This document shows positions 55,934 through 64,000 of a DNA stretch of 64,000 nt, piece after piece; positions within the stretch are counted from its first letter, which is position 1; each line of letters opens with the position of its first letter. The notes beneath the pieces are model-generated. The model did no database searches. It saw only the letters and a list, made by a program, of their open reading frames with translations, and had not been told where the DNA came from. The stretch is from Eximiradius sp. (lineage in GTDB: Bacteria; Bacteroidota; Ignavibacteria; Kapaibacteriales; UBA2268), in contig CAKZLY010000018.1 in assembly GCA_937127445.1 (NCBI GenBank), forward strand, positions 124,001-188,000. Direction: 5' to 3'. The translations under genes were made by a program, and so were the position numbers.

Positions 55934-57253
55934 TCAAATACCTTTTAAATAATTAATTACTTTTTCAGCAGCAAGCTTGCCGCTTAGGGCAGCGCTTTCG
56001 ACAGTTGCAGGCAAAGAAGTATCTACCCAGTCGCCGCAAAGAAACAGATTGTCATAATCAGTATCAATTGGTAATCTTTTTCTCGAATTGTTAATATCTA
56101 TTGAAATTGTTGCTTTTTTATCGAAGATTATCTTTGAATGAATAATGCCTGTTGAATTTCTAATAAGTCCAAGATAAATTAGTTCGTCAGTAATTATTTT
56201 TGCAATCTCATAATGGCTCATTTTATACATTTCTAAAGCATTACTAATAGTTACTGTGTAGAGATAATACTTGGGATTGTGTAAATTTGATATTTTAGAT
56301 AAGTTGAAAAGCCAATGAGATTTAGTTCCAAGCAAAGCATTTATCTCATCACAATCAATTTTTTTTCTTGACCAAAAATAAAACGATAGAATTGGAGAAA
56401 AATCGAAATTTTTTTTAAAATCATCACAAATTCCGCTATTGCTGAACACTCGGGCTAACCTATCGAAAGGAAGAGCAAGAATGAACGCATCAGCATAATA
56501 AATATTTCCTGCTTTATCATAACAACTTGCAATTTTATTATTTATGACAGATAATTTGTTAATCTCAGTATTTTTTACAACTTCAGAATTATAAGATTTT
56601 AAAATAGTATCGATGTGCTCAAACAAATTGCTTAAAGGAACAGTAGAAAAAAATATTTTAGCATTGTGGACACTTTTGAACATAATTTTTATTACTTCTG
56701 TGAAAACACTTGCTGGCGATTTTTCGACAGATTGATTCAATGTGGCTAAAATTAAAGGTTCCCAAAAATATTTAACGGCTAAATCAGTTTGCGCATTTTG
56801 CTTTAAGAAATCGTGGCAACTAATTTCAGAAGGCAATTGAATGTTTTTTATTTTTAGAATAAGTTTAACAATAGAAATTTTCGACTTGAAGTCAAGCATT
56901 CGGAAATTAAACAATGCAATCGCTAATGGTAATTTCCCACCAGACAAGCGAGTCGATAATTTCGTGGAACCTTTATTATCGAAATAGTTAATTCCGAAAT
57001 GAGGTTGTTTTTTTATATAGTTAATAGTATTTAAGTTTCGCAACAAATCAAAAAAATTTTCATAAGCACCAATAAATATATGCTGTCCGTTGTCAATTAT
57101 GTCCCCTGTTGAATTATCTGTGAAAGAGAAACATCTACCACCAATATTTTTCTTTGTTTCAAATAATTGAACTTCAATTCCAGCTTTTGCAAGCTGTATG
57201 GCAGCATTGATACCAGCAATCCCAGCACCGACGATGATTACTTTTCTTTTCAT
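55934..57253 (-). CDS. hpnE: HpnE-like FAD-dependent desaturase
   Basis: Flavin enzyme of the phytoene desaturase/HpnE group. FAD-binding GxGxxG at the N-terminus (VIIVGAGIAGINAAIQLA) and the family pattern DNGQHIFIGAYENF, FWEPLILATLN and the C-terminal LFLCGDWVDTSLPATVESA. The DNGQH-GAY form fits HpnE (hydroxysqualene dehydroxylase, making squalene) better than carotenoid desaturases. No other hpn or crt genes are in this window. It is the first gene of the operon with aroD, aroE-aroK and aroA; the link is not obvious functionally. Confidence 0.82.
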   Translation of the reverse strand: MKRKVIIVGAGIAGINAAIQLAKAGIEVQLFETKKNIGGRCFSFTDNSTGDIIDNGQHIFIGAYENFFDLLRNLNTINYIKKQPHFGINYFDNKGSTKLSTRLSGGKLPLAIALFNFRMLDFKSKISIVKLILKIKNIQLPSEISCHDFLKQNAQTDLAVKYFWEPLILATLNQSVEKSPASVFTEVIKIMFKSVHNAKIFFSTVPLSNLFEHIDTILKSYNSEVVKNTEINKLSVINNKIASCYDKAGNIYYADAFILALPFDRLARVFSNSGICDDFKKNFDFSPILSFYFWSRKKIDCDEINALLGTKSHWLFNLSKISNLHNPKYYLYTVTISNALEMYKMSHYEIAKIITDELIYLGLIRNSTGIIHSKIIFDKKATISIDINNSRKRLPIDTDYDNLFLCGDWVDTSLPATVESAALSGKLAAEKVINYLKGI

Positions 57254-57313
57254 AAAAATTGGTATAAACTTTGTTATAAAAATAGTGATTTTTGAATTAA
57301 ATGGAAAGTAGTA

Positions 57314-57859
57314 ATGAAAAAAGTATTATTCGTAATATTGCATATATTGCTATTTATTTGTATTTATAGCAAATTATATACACAGGATAATTGGTTCGCG
57401 GGAATAGAAGAAGAAGAAATAGTAGAGCAACATAATTATAACCATCACTTAGGTTTATTTTTAGGAGCTTCCTCGAGTCTAAGCAAGGGCAAAATAAGCT
57501 TCTCTCCGGGAATCGACTATATTTATTATTTCAATAATGCTGAACCAATAATTGGAGTAGGAGGATATATAGAAGGTGCATTCGGCAAGCATACAGAGGC
57601 AATTTTCGGAGGTATGCTAAGCATCAAGCCGTGGCAGGAAGTTCAATTTCACATGGCTCCATCAATTATTTATAGAGATTTGCATACAAATATTATTGAT
57701 GAAGTTCATTCAACAAGCAAAGTGAAATTTTTGTTGAGGTTTGGTGGGAATTACTCAATTCACATAGAAAATTTCTCAATTTCGCCTACTATTAATGCAG
57801 ATATTGTTGGCAGCAAAGTTGGATTAGTATATGGGATTGGATTTGGTGTTGGGATATAA
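57314..57859 (+). CDS. Small outer-membrane beta-barrel-like protein
   Basis: A 181-residue protein with a signal peptide (about 1-23), an acidic stretch (EEEEIVEQ) and then alternating strands (HLGLFLGASSS, GVGGYIEGAFG, FLLRFGGNYSIHI, GLVYGIGFGVGI at the end), the pattern of a small eight-strand barrel. No family can be named. It stands alone, divergent from the hpnE operon, and ends in a terminator shared with rplY. Confidence 0.6.
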   Translation: MKKVLFVILHILLFICIYSKLYTQDNWFAGIEEEEIVEQHNYNHHLGLFLGASSSLSKGKISFSPGIDYIYYFNNAEPIIGVGGYIEGAFGKHTEAIFGGMLSIKPWQEVQFHMAPSIIYRDLHTNIIDEVHSTSKVKFLLRFGGNYSIHIENFSISPTINADIVGSKVGLVYGIGFGVGI

Positions 57860-57895
57860 AAAAACGCCTTGAAAAACAATCAAGGCGTTTTTTTA
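57857..57895. terminator. Bidirectional terminator between barrel gene and rplY
   Basis: 11-bp stem (AAAACGCCTTG/CAAGGCGTTTT), nine-base loop, with A-run on the left and T-run on the right, so it works for both converging genes. Confidence 0.85.
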
Positions 57896-57909
57896 TCGAA
57901 AAAGTTTAA

Positions 57910-58488
57910 TTAGGCATTTGCTTCTGCGCTGATTTGAACACCACGAGGTACTTTGCAAACAACAATAATAGTGTCGCCTGGAACGACAAATTCAATTCCT
58001 TCCAAAGACAAATCACGAATATGAAGTGATTTTCCTAAGTCAAGATTAGTTACATCAACTTCGAGAGCATCTACTAAGTACTGCGGCAAGCATTTAATAG
58101 TAACTTTATGTAAGGATTGTTGTAATTTGCCACCTTTACGAACACCAACGGACTGACCTTTGACAACAACAGGAACTTCGACAGTAAGTTTTCTTTCCGT
58201 ATTAAGTCCAAGAAGATCGAAATGAAGAATTTGGTCGGTAACAGGATGGAATTTTACATCTTTAAGAACGCAGTCTTTTGCTTGCTCTTCGCCCTCAATT
58301 TGAAGTTTAATCAATTTAGTCGATGAAGTATAAACAATATTGCGAAGTGAGAGAAAATCAGTAGCAACAGGAATGCCTGGTTCTCCATTGATATAATAAA
58401 CGCCAGGAATAAGACCTTCTTTGCGGATTTTATTAAGGCTTTGCTTCCCAACTTCTCTTTTTTTAACTTTAAGAACAACTTCTTTCAT
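57910..58488 (-). CDS. rplY: Ribosomal protein bL25, long (Ctc) form
   Basis: 5S rRNA-binding ribosomal protein, with the extra C-terminal TL5 domain of the Ctc type. Recognised by GLIPGVYYINGE, VLKDVKFHPVTDQILHFDLL and VPVVVKGQSVGVRKGGKLQQ. Start at ATG 58488, since GAGG lies about seven bases before it; an in-frame ATG at 58500 uses that GAGG as its own second codon and is unlikely. 192 residues. Follows prs by about 20 nt. Confidence 0.94.
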   Translation of the reverse strand: MKEVVLKVKKREVGKQSLNKIRKEGLIPGVYYINGEPGIPVATDFLSLRNIVYTSSTKLIKLQIEGEEQAKDCVLKDVKFHPVTDQILHFDLLGLNTERKLTVEVPVVVKGQSVGVRKGGKLQQSLHKVTIKCLPQYLVDALEVDVTNLDLGKSLHIRDLSLEGIEFVVPGDTIIVVCKVPRGVQISAEANA

Positions 58489-58509
58489 AATGAACCTCAT
58501 TTATAAAAC

Positions 58510-59448
58510 TTATCTTTCAATTTCAAACAGTGAGCTAATGGAACGGTTGTCGTGAGTTCTAATGATAGCTTCGGCAAGCAGTTCAGCAACAGATACTATT
58601 TCAATTTTATCAGAATGTCGTTTGAGCGGAATAGTATCTGTAACTAACACTTTCGAAACAGCGTTTGATGCATCAATTTTATCCAAAGCATTACCTGAAA
58701 GAACAGGATGGACGCAGACGCCAATAATATGTAGCGCACCTTTATCCATAAGAGCTTCTGCACAGTTGACAAAAGTGGTGCCAGTATCAATCATATCATC
58801 AACAATCACAACATTTTTATCTTTGACATCACCAATAATGTGCATAATCTCAGCAACATTATGCTGAGGACGTCTTTTATCCACAAGGACCAAATCGCCA
58901 CCGAAACGTTTTGCATAGGAACGAGCAGTTTTTGCACCACCAACATCAGGAGCAGCGAAAGTAACATTTTCGAGCCCGATTTTTTTGAGCTGACGAATAA
59001 GAACAGGCGAAGCATAAAGATGGTCCATTGGAATATCGAAAAAGCCCTGTATTTGCGAAGAATGCAGGTCAATAGTGATTATCCTATCTGCACCAGCACG
59101 TTCGAGCAAGTTTGCAATAAGCTTAGCAGTCAAAGCGACACGGGGCTGGTCTTTTCTATCTTGTCGCGCATATCCGAAATAAGGAATAACAGCAGTAACG
59201 CGTTTAGCGGAAGCACGTTTAGCTGCATCGATTAACATTAGAAGTTCGAGAACATTATCGGCTGGGGCGAAAGTAGATTGAATAATAAAAAGATCTACAC
59301 CACGGACGTTATCGTTGAATTTAACCCAGATTTCGCCGTCGCTAAAATTACGCACAAGAGTTTCAGAGAGCTCCAATCCGAGATGGTTTGCAACTTTATC
59401 AGCTAACAACTTGTTAGAACGTCCCGATGCTATTTTAAAATCGTGCAT
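58510..59448 (-). CDS. prs: Ribose-phosphate pyrophosphokinase
   Basis: Makes PRPP from ribose 5-phosphate and ATP for nucleotide, His and Trp synthesis. Full class I motifs: FSDGEIWVKFNDNVRG, STFAPADNVLELLMLIDA, YFGYARQDRKD, TIDLHSSQIQGFF, and the PRPP loop VVIVDDMIDTGTT. 312 residues, the standard size. First gene of prs-rplY, with two tRNA genes upstream on the same strand. Confidence 0.97.
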   Translation of the reverse strand: MHDFKIASGRSNKLLADKVANHLGLELSETLVRNFSDGEIWVKFNDNVRGVDLFIIQSTFAPADNVLELLMLIDAAKRASAKRVTAVIPYFGYARQDRKDQPRVALTAKLIANLLERAGADRIITIDLHSSQIQGFFDIPMDHLYASPVLIRQLKKIGLENVTFAAPDVGGAKTARSYAKRFGGDLVLVDKRRPQHNVAEIMHIIGDVKDKNVVIVDDMIDTGTTFVNCAEALMDKGALHIIGVCVHPVLSGNALDKIDASNAVSKVLVTDTIPLKRHSDKIEIVSVAELLAEAIIRTHDNRSISSLFEIER

Positions 59449-59472
59449 AAAACACAGTTTAAATTAAAAATG

Positions 59473-59544
59473 CTGGGACGGCAGGATTCGAACCTACGAA
59501 TGCCGGAACCAAAATCCGGTGCCTTACCGCTTGGCGACGTCCCA
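59473..59544 (-). tRNA. tRNA-Gln (UUG)
   Basis: 72-nt cloverleaf on the minus strand. Acceptor TGGGACG/CGTCCCA with discriminator G, anticodon stem CCGGA/TCCGG, loop TTTTGGT so the anticodon is TTG, and T-loop TTCGAAT. No encoded CCA. It lies between tRNA-Lys and prs. Confidence 0.96.
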
Positions 59545-59636
59545 GTCATACATCAAGTTAGGAATACAAAATTATCGTTTTTTTTTATTTTATGCAAATA
59601 AAAATTTCACACAAATTATCAATAAACGATTTCATC

Positions 59637-59663
59637 AAAAAAGCCTTGCGACAGTCAAGGCTT
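59637..59663 (-). terminator. Terminator after tRNA-Lys
   Basis: Minus-strand hairpin AAGCCTTG/CAAGGCTT with a seven-base loop and a T-run, six bases after the tRNA-Lys 3' end. It separates tRNA-Lys from tRNA-Gln. Confidence 0.8.
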
Positions 59664-59668
59664 CTCTG

Positions 59669-59741
59669 TGACCCCGGCGCGACTCGAACGCGCGACCCTT
59701 TGATTAAAAGTCAAATGCTCTACCGCCTGAGCTACGGGGTC
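59669..59741 (-). tRNA. tRNA-Lys (UUU)
   Basis: 73-nt cloverleaf on the minus strand. Acceptor GACCCCG/CGGGGTC with discriminator A, anticodon stem TTTGA/TCAAA, loop CTTTTAA so the anticodon is TTT, and T-loop TTCGAGT. No encoded CCA. Confidence 0.97.
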
Positions 59742-59746
59742 ATTTT

Positions 59747-59779
59747 TTCTATTTTATTGTTGCTCACAATAAAATAGAA
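59747..59779. repeat. Perfect 14-bp inverted repeat between dxs and tRNA-Lys
   Basis: Arms TTCTATTTTATTGT and ACAATAAAATAGAA around a five-base loop. It starts six bases before the tRNA-Lys 5' end and ends 42 bases after dxs. Only A residues follow on the minus strand, so it is not a standard terminator for dxs; it may act in tRNA processing or as a binding site. Confidence 0.6.
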
Positions 59780-59820
59780 TACAAAATTAAAGAATAAATA
59801 TAAAATAGCAAAACATTTTT

Positions 59821-61749
59821 TTATTTTTGATAGAAATAATATTTTTCGTTTTGAGCATATAGATGATTTTGCTCTAAAAAATCAACTACTTGCTTGAAAA
59901 TTCCTTTTTCGTCGAGACCGATTTCTTCTAATAATTCTTCCTGAGTTCCGTGCTCAATAAATTTATCTTCTATTCCCAGCACCAGAATATTGGGTTTTAA
60001 GCCAATACTGTTAGCAAATTCAAGTATAGCAGAACCAAAACCACCGATTTTTTGTCCTTCTTCCACTGTAACAACATATTCAAATCTGCTGAAAACATCT
60101 TTTAGCATATCTTCGTCGAGAGGTTTAGCAAAGCGAGCATTTATTACGGTTGCAGAAATTTCTTGTTTTTCAAGCATTTCAGCAACTTTAATTGAATATC
60201 CTACCATTTTCCCAAACGCGATAATTGCTAAATGGTTCCCAATTTTTAATGTTTCAGATTTACCGAGCGGAATATGTTTCATTGAAGTAATCGGGACACC
60301 TTGTGCAAACCCACGTGGATAACGGATGGCAATTGGAGCATTAGGATAGTGGTAAACAGACGAAAAAAGCAAATCGCGAAGTTCTTGTTCATCTTTTGGA
60401 GCAGCAATAATTTGATTAGGGATTGTTCGCAAGTAAGAAATATCAAACACACCGTGATGAGTTGGTCCATCAGCACCGACAAGACCAGCTCTATCGATAG
60501 CAAAAATAACTTTCAAATTTTGGAGAGCAACATCGTGAATAATATTGTCGTAAGCACGTTGCAAGAAAGAAGAATATATAGCGACAACTGGAAGAACGCC
60601 TTGTATAGCCAATCCCGCAGCAAAAGTAACTGCGTGCCCTTCGGCAATACCCACGTCAATAACACGTTCGGGCATAACATCTTTGAGTTTGTCAAGACCA
60701 GTTCCTTCGCACATTGCAGCAGTTATGGCAATAATATTATCGTTTTGCTGACACAGTTCAACAATAGCGTCGCCAAAGACATCCTGGTAAAGTGGAATAT
60801 TTGGCTTTTCAGAAAGGGATTTTCCTGTTTCTTTGTCTATTTTGCCGATAGCGTGCAAATTATGAATATCACATTCTGCGGGACCATATCCTTTTCCTTT
60901 TTGTGTCATAACGTGTAGAAATATAGGGCCTTTAAGGTCCTTAATTAATCTCAGTATTTTTACCAATTTAATAACATTATGACCATTGAATGGACCAAAG
61001 TAAGTAAAACCGAATGCTTCGAACAAAGCGCCCGGAGTAATGATAGCTTTCATACCTTCTTCGATACGTCCAGCCAATTTACGAAGCCTATCACCGAAGG
61101 TATCGAGTTTTCCTGCCAAATCCCAAACATTTTTACGAATAGATTGAACAGTAGAAGAAGCAAAAATTTCATTAAAATAATTAGAAAATGCCGAAACATT
61201 AGCATCAATAGACATATTATTATCATTGAGAATGACAATAATATCTCTTTTTTGGACGCCAGCATTATTCATTGCTTCAAATGCAAGTCCGCCAGTCATA
61301 GAGCCATCACCGATGACAGCAGTAACTTTGAAATTATCACCCTTTAAATCGCGAGCAGTTGCCATTCCTAATGCAGCAGAGATACTTGTGCTTGCATGAC
61401 CAACACCGAAAGCATCATATTCAGACTCAGATGGTTTCAAAAAACCCGAGAGACCACCTTTTTGGCGAATTGTGTGAAGAGCATCTCTACGACCAGTGAG
61501 AATTTTATGCGGATAGCCCTGATGACCAACATCAAAAACAATTTTGTCCGATGGGGTATCAAAAACGTAATGAAGTGCAACCGTGAGTTCCACAACTCCA
61601 AGGCCAGCACCGAAATGCCCGCCAGTTTTGGTAATGGTATCTATCATAAAATCACGAACTTCATCGCATACCGTTGGAAGTTCTTCCAACGGTATCTTTT
61701 TGAGATCCACTGGTGAATTTATTTTCAATAGATATTTATAATCTTTCAT
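59821..61749 (-). CDS. dxs: 1-deoxy-D-xylulose-5-phosphate synthase
   Basis: First enzyme of the MEP isoprenoid pathway, thiamine-dependent. Motifs: TGGHFGAGLGVVELTVALHY, FDVGHQGYPHKILTGR, GFLKPSESEYDAFGVGHAST, thiamine site GDGSMTGG followed by LNDNNMSID, and in the second half GLVGADGPTHHGVFDISYLR. 642 residues, the normal length. Supplies precursors that an HpnE-like enzyme in this window would use downstream, though the two are not linked in an operon. Confidence 0.97.
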   Translation of the reverse strand: MKDYKYLLKINSPVDLKKIPLEELPTVCDEVRDFMIDTITKTGGHFGAGLGVVELTVALHYVFDTPSDKIVFDVGHQGYPHKILTGRRDALHTIRQKGGLSGFLKPSESEYDAFGVGHASTSISAALGMATARDLKGDNFKVTAVIGDGSMTGGLAFEAMNNAGVQKRDIIVILNDNNMSIDANVSAFSNYFNEIFASSTVQSIRKNVWDLAGKLDTFGDRLRKLAGRIEEGMKAIITPGALFEAFGFTYFGPFNGHNVIKLVKILRLIKDLKGPIFLHVMTQKGKGYGPAECDIHNLHAIGKIDKETGKSLSEKPNIPLYQDVFGDAIVELCQQNDNIIAITAAMCEGTGLDKLKDVMPERVIDVGIAEGHAVTFAAGLAIQGVLPVVAIYSSFLQRAYDNIIHDVALQNLKVIFAIDRAGLVGADGPTHHGVFDISYLRTIPNQIIAAPKDEQELRDLLFSSVYHYPNAPIAIRYPRGFAQGVPITSMKHIPLGKSETLKIGNHLAIIAFGKMVGYSIKVAEMLEKQEISATVINARFAKPLDEDMLKDVFSRFEYVVTVEEGQKIGGFGSAILEFANSIGLKPNILVLGIEDKFIEHGTQEELLEEIGLDEKGIFKQVVDFLEQNHLYAQNEKYYFYQK

Positions 61750-61812
61750 TTTTCTTAAACAAACTTTAACAAAACTTTAAATATGACGATTAATTAAAAA
61801 GTTAGTTTTAAT

Positions 61813-62253
61813 TTATTCTAAAATAGTGCATTCAACATCAGTAACACCATCCTGCAGCATATCAAGTTGGCGAGCGGCTTCGTAAGATAAGTCTATAATT
61901 CTGCCTTCAACAAAAGGACCTCTGTCGTTTATAATTACTACAATTGAGCGATTATTCTTTAAATTCTTGACTTTTAGTTTAGTTCCAAATGGCAAGGAAC
62001 GATGAGCTGCAGTCAGCTTATTTTGGTCAAAAACTTCACCGCTTGCAGTAGAGCGACCGTGGAATTTATCTGCGTAGTATGATGCTTTTCCTCTGAAAGT
62101 GTAACCACTTTGAAATTCTTCGCTTTTCGTATTAGAGGAAGAATTAATTTGAGAATTGTTATTGCTATAATTGTTGTTATCTGTGAATCGAACAGTCGAG
62201 GCACACGAGACAAGTAAAATTGAGGTAGCAATAAACAATAATAATAATTTCAT
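61813..62253 (-). CDS. rlpA: RlpA-family septal lipoprotein
   Basis: Rare lipoprotein A, a lytic transglycosylase acting on glycan strands without peptides. Lipobox LVSC (Cys17), an Asn/Ser-rich linker (about 25-45) and the double-psi beta-barrel: [35 protein letters not shown] and [15 protein letters not shown]. 146 residues; the SPOR domain found in many RlpA proteins is missing. A TAAATTTG element lies upstream (62284-62291). Confidence 0.93.
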   Translation of the reverse strand: MKLLLLFIATSILLVSCASTVRFTDNNNYSNNNSQINSSSNTKSEEFQSGYTFRGKASYYADKFHGRSTASGEVFDQNKLTAAHRSLPFGTKLKVKNLKNNRSIVVIINDRGPFVEGRIIDLSYEAARQLDMLQDGVTDVECTILE

Positions 62254-62406
62254 ACAAATTCGTTTGTGGTTTTAAAATACATACAAATTTAAACGATATT
62301 CTATTGTTAAAAAATACTTTTGAATTATTTATGATATTTTTATAAATTAAATTTAATTATTAATCAACTTTAATCGCAATAAAATTATCAATAACGAGGG
62401 GAGAGA

Positions 62407-63405
62407 ATGGCAGATCAAGCACAGAGGATAGTTTTTTTATTAAAAAAACTTCAGATGGGAAATAAATACACGACTTCAGAAGCGTATGAAATGATTTGCA
62501 AGGAATTTGGACCGCATTCGTTAAGGACGGTGCAACGAGATATGTTGCTTCTGCAAAAATGCGAGCCAACAATCAATGCAACACGTGTTGGGAAAGAGCA
62601 TTTGTGGTTTATCCCAAAGGAAATTCGTAAAGCCGAAGCAATGATGAGAATTGATAATAATGAGATACTATCGTTTTATATTTTGAAAGCGCATTTAAAA
62701 ACATTTAGCGGGACGGTAATTGAAGATGACATTAATAGGTTAATTAATAAGTTGGAAAAATTTGCTCCCGAAGAGATATATGCGCCAGAAAGTTTGTTTT
62801 GGGACCAAAATATTGGATATTTTGATTACTCAAAGTATAATGAGAGATTAAAAGAAATAATTGATGCAATTGTTAATAAAAAATGGGTAAATATTGATTA
62901 TAATACGTCAAGCAAAGGCATAATAAACAAGATATTGATTAATTTGCGGTGCCTATTTACATACAGTGGGGCATTATATGCGGTGGCATTTGTTCCAAAA
63001 CACGACTCACATATAGCACTTGCAATACACAACATATTAGAAATAGAGGAAGTTCCAAACTTTAAGAAGAAATTGCATGAATTCAGTTTCAAGGAATGGA
63101 CGAAAAATAGATTTGGTGTGTTTTATGGCGAGCCAAAACGAATTGTTTTAACGATTAAACCAGAGTTTAAGCACTATTTTATGAACAGGAAATGGCACCA
63201 ATCTCAAAATTTAATTGAAGAAGAAGATGGAAGTTTAACAATGGAACTGAAAGTTCCAATTGGACCTGATTTTATTAGTTGGGTGATGAGTTGGAGCTCA
63301 GCAATAATCATCAAAAAGCCCAAAGAATTAAGAAAAGCAATAATTGAAAAACTTGAAAAAGCTTTGATAGATTATGAATATAAAGAAATAGAAGGAAATG
63401 AATAA
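62407..63405 (+). CDS. WYL-domain transcriptional regulator
   Basis: Helix-turn-helix regulator of the DeoR-like/WYL type, 332 residues. The N-terminal 65 residues are a winged helix (TTSEAYEMICKEFGPHSLRT, VQRDMLLLQ); residues about 155-235 form the WYL ligand-binding part (KKWVNIDYNTSS, LINLRCLFTYSGALYAVAF), and a C-terminal domain follows. The canonical Trp-Tyr-Leu is partly altered. Ribosome site GGGGAGAG. Its stop overlaps the ATG of the ferritin-like gene, so it probably controls, or responds with, that operon. Confidence 0.88.
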   Translation: MADQAQRIVFLLKKLQMGNKYTTSEAYEMICKEFGPHSLRTVQRDMLLLQKCEPTINATRVGKEHLWFIPKEIRKAEAMMRIDNNEILSFYILKAHLKTFSGTVIEDDINRLINKLEKFAPEEIYAPESLFWDQNIGYFDYSKYNERLKEIIDAIVNKKWVNIDYNTSSKGIINKILINLRCLFTYSGALYAVAFVPKHDSHIALAIHNILEIEEVPNFKKKLHEFSFKEWTKNRFGVFYGEPKRIVLTIKPEFKHYFMNRKWHQSQNLIEEEDGSLTMELKVPIGPDFISWVMSWSSAIIIKKPKELRKAIIEKLEKALIDYEYKEIEGNE

Positions 63406-63845
63406 TGAAAGTAAAAGAAATTATCGAATTTGCGATCGACAAAGAAATTGAAGCAATTGAGTTTTATAAAAAGCTCCAAAATATCGCAAAGCTCCAATCG
63501 AGCAAAGCATTTTTGAAAGAGTTAGAAGAAATGGAAGTATCTCATAAAAACATTCTTCAAAATTATTTGGATAATCCAGCGGGAATTAGCTTGATTGAGC
63601 AACCTACAAATTTGCAGATAAGTGATTATATGGATGATGTGGAAGCTGAAAGCGATATAACATTCCAGCAAATACTAATTATTGCGATGAAAAGAGAAGA
63701 ACGGGCAATGAGTTTGTACCAGAAATTAGCAGAGCAAGTCGAAGGCGATACTCGAAATGTGTTTATTCGTTTGTCGCAAGAGGAAGCAAAGCATAAACTT
63801 CAACTTGAAACTATTTATGATGAAGAAATTTTAAAAGAAAATTAG
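63405..63845 (+). CDS. Rubrerythrin/ferritin-like diiron protein
   Basis: A four-helix-bundle protein of 146 residues with the spacing of a diiron site: Glu in KEIEAIEFY, ExxxxxxH in ELEEMEVSHK, Glu in KREERAMSLY and ExxxH in SQEEAKHK. There is no rubredoxin domain, so it is the short erythrin-like form. Likely roles are peroxide reduction or iron handling. Coupled to the WYL regulator upstream and followed 7 nt later by a carbonic anhydrase gene. Confidence 0.85.
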   Translation: MKVKEIIEFAIDKEIEAIEFYKKLQNIAKLQSSKAFLKELEEMEVSHKNILQNYLDNPAGISLIEQPTNLQISDYMDDVEAESDITFQQILIIAMKREERAMSLYQKLAEQVEGDTRNVFIRLSQEEAKHKLQLETIYDEEILKEN

Positions 63846-63852
63846 AATAAAC

Positions 63853-64000
63853 ATGAAGAGAAAAATTTACTTATTAATTGCTGTTACCTTTTTAGGTATG
63901 GTTGATAACATTAACGCTAACCCGTGGGAAATCTCGTTGCAGCGGCTTCGAGAAGGCAATGAGCGATTCGTTGCAGGGCAAGCCACTCATCCAAATCAAA
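63853..64000 (+). CDS. Beta-carbonic anhydrase, secreted, 3' end outside window
   Basis: Only the first 49 codons are present. They encode a signal peptide of about 24 residues (MKRKIYLLIAVTFLGMVDN and on) and then PWEISLQRLREGNERFVAGQ and ATHPN, which is the N-terminal pattern of bacterial beta-carbonic anhydrases (L-x-x-G-N-x-R-F-V). The zinc ligands lie beyond the window. With a signal peptide it should interconvert CO2 and bicarbonate in the periplasm. The family call rests on this short segment only. Confidence 0.65.
   Translation, partial: MKRKIYLLIAVTFLGMVDNINANPWEISLQRLREGNERFVAGQATHPNQ

Noticed and set aside
60301-60918. A 205-residue frame opposite dxs
   Set aside because: It lies wholly inside the well-conserved dxs gene, has no ribosome site and no family pattern.
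1-64000. Mobile elements, prophage, CRISPR array or defence islands
   Set aside because: No transposase, integrase, phage structural gene or regularly spaced repeat was found; the WYL regulator alone is not evidence of a defence system.

Overview
The window is one strand-mixed, AT-rich stretch of a bacterial chromosome with almost no free space. It looks like the Bacteroidota/Chlorobiota (FCB) superphylum: there is a SusC/SusD pair, three secreted enzymes ending in type IX secretion (T9SS) C-terminal sorting domains, a GldL/GldM-like motor pair, a single-chain class II glycyl-tRNA synthetase, and several promoters matching the Bacteroidota pattern TTTG-N19/21-TAnnTTTG. The mix with a cyanophycinase, an HpnE-like desaturase and a lone nuoC would fit an Ignavibacteria/Kapabacteria-like lineage, but that finer placement is an inference.

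Layout. 1-1.2 kb: tyrS (its 5' end lies outside). 1.4-7.2 kb (minus): lipoprotein, sigma-54 response regulator and AddA/RecB-type helicase-nuclease, one tight operon. 7.3-10.5 kb (minus): MlaF-like ABC ATPase and MltD-like murein hydrolase with five LysM repeats. 10.7-14.0 kb (minus): LptG/F-type permease, GldL-like and GldM-like proteins. 14.1-15.4 kb (minus): GH18 chitinase with T9SS tail. 15.6-19.5 kb (plus): cyclophilin, GmhB-like phosphatase, nuoC, MATE exporter, DUF454, cytidine deaminase. 19.5-25.6 kb: small unknown protein, Ca2+-type P-ATPase, and the folB-folK-dnaG operon. 25.7-29.2 kb: glycosyltransferase, AraC regulator, amino-acid permease. 29.3-34.9 kb (minus): an unfamiliar four-gene cell-envelope operon. 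35.1-39.1 kb: thpR, glyS, rplS, M29-like aminopeptidase. 39.0-42.0 kb (minus): PASTA protein, rodA, pdxA. 42.5-51.3 kb (plus): SusC, SusD, cyanophycinase and chymotrypsin-like protease. 51.5-52.8 kb: SNF-family symporter. 52.8-57.3 kb (minus): hpnE-like, aroD, a fused aroE-aroK, aroA. 57.3-59.8 kb: small barrel protein, rplY, prs, tRNA-Gln, tRNA-Lys. 59.8-62.3 kb (minus): dxs and rlpA. 62.4-64 kb (plus): WYL regulator, ferritin-like protein and the start of a secreted beta-carbonic anhydrase.

How the parts work together. Much of the window serves the cell envelope: murein remodelling (mltD, rlpA, rodA/PASTA), lipid or LPS transport (mlaF, lptG-like), protein export through T9SS (GldLM-like pair plus chitinase, cyanophycinase and protease cargo), nutrient import (SusCD, amino-acid permease, SNF symporter) and isoprenoids (dxs, hpnE-like). 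The remainder is housekeeping (tRNA synthetases, ribosomal proteins, primase, folate, shikimate, PRPP and pyridoxal pathways). I saw no insertion sequence, prophage, CRISPR array or rRNA gene. The least familiar parts are the GldLM-like pair with a long GldL N-terminal extension, the 29.3-34.9 kb envelope operon and the aroE-aroK fusion.
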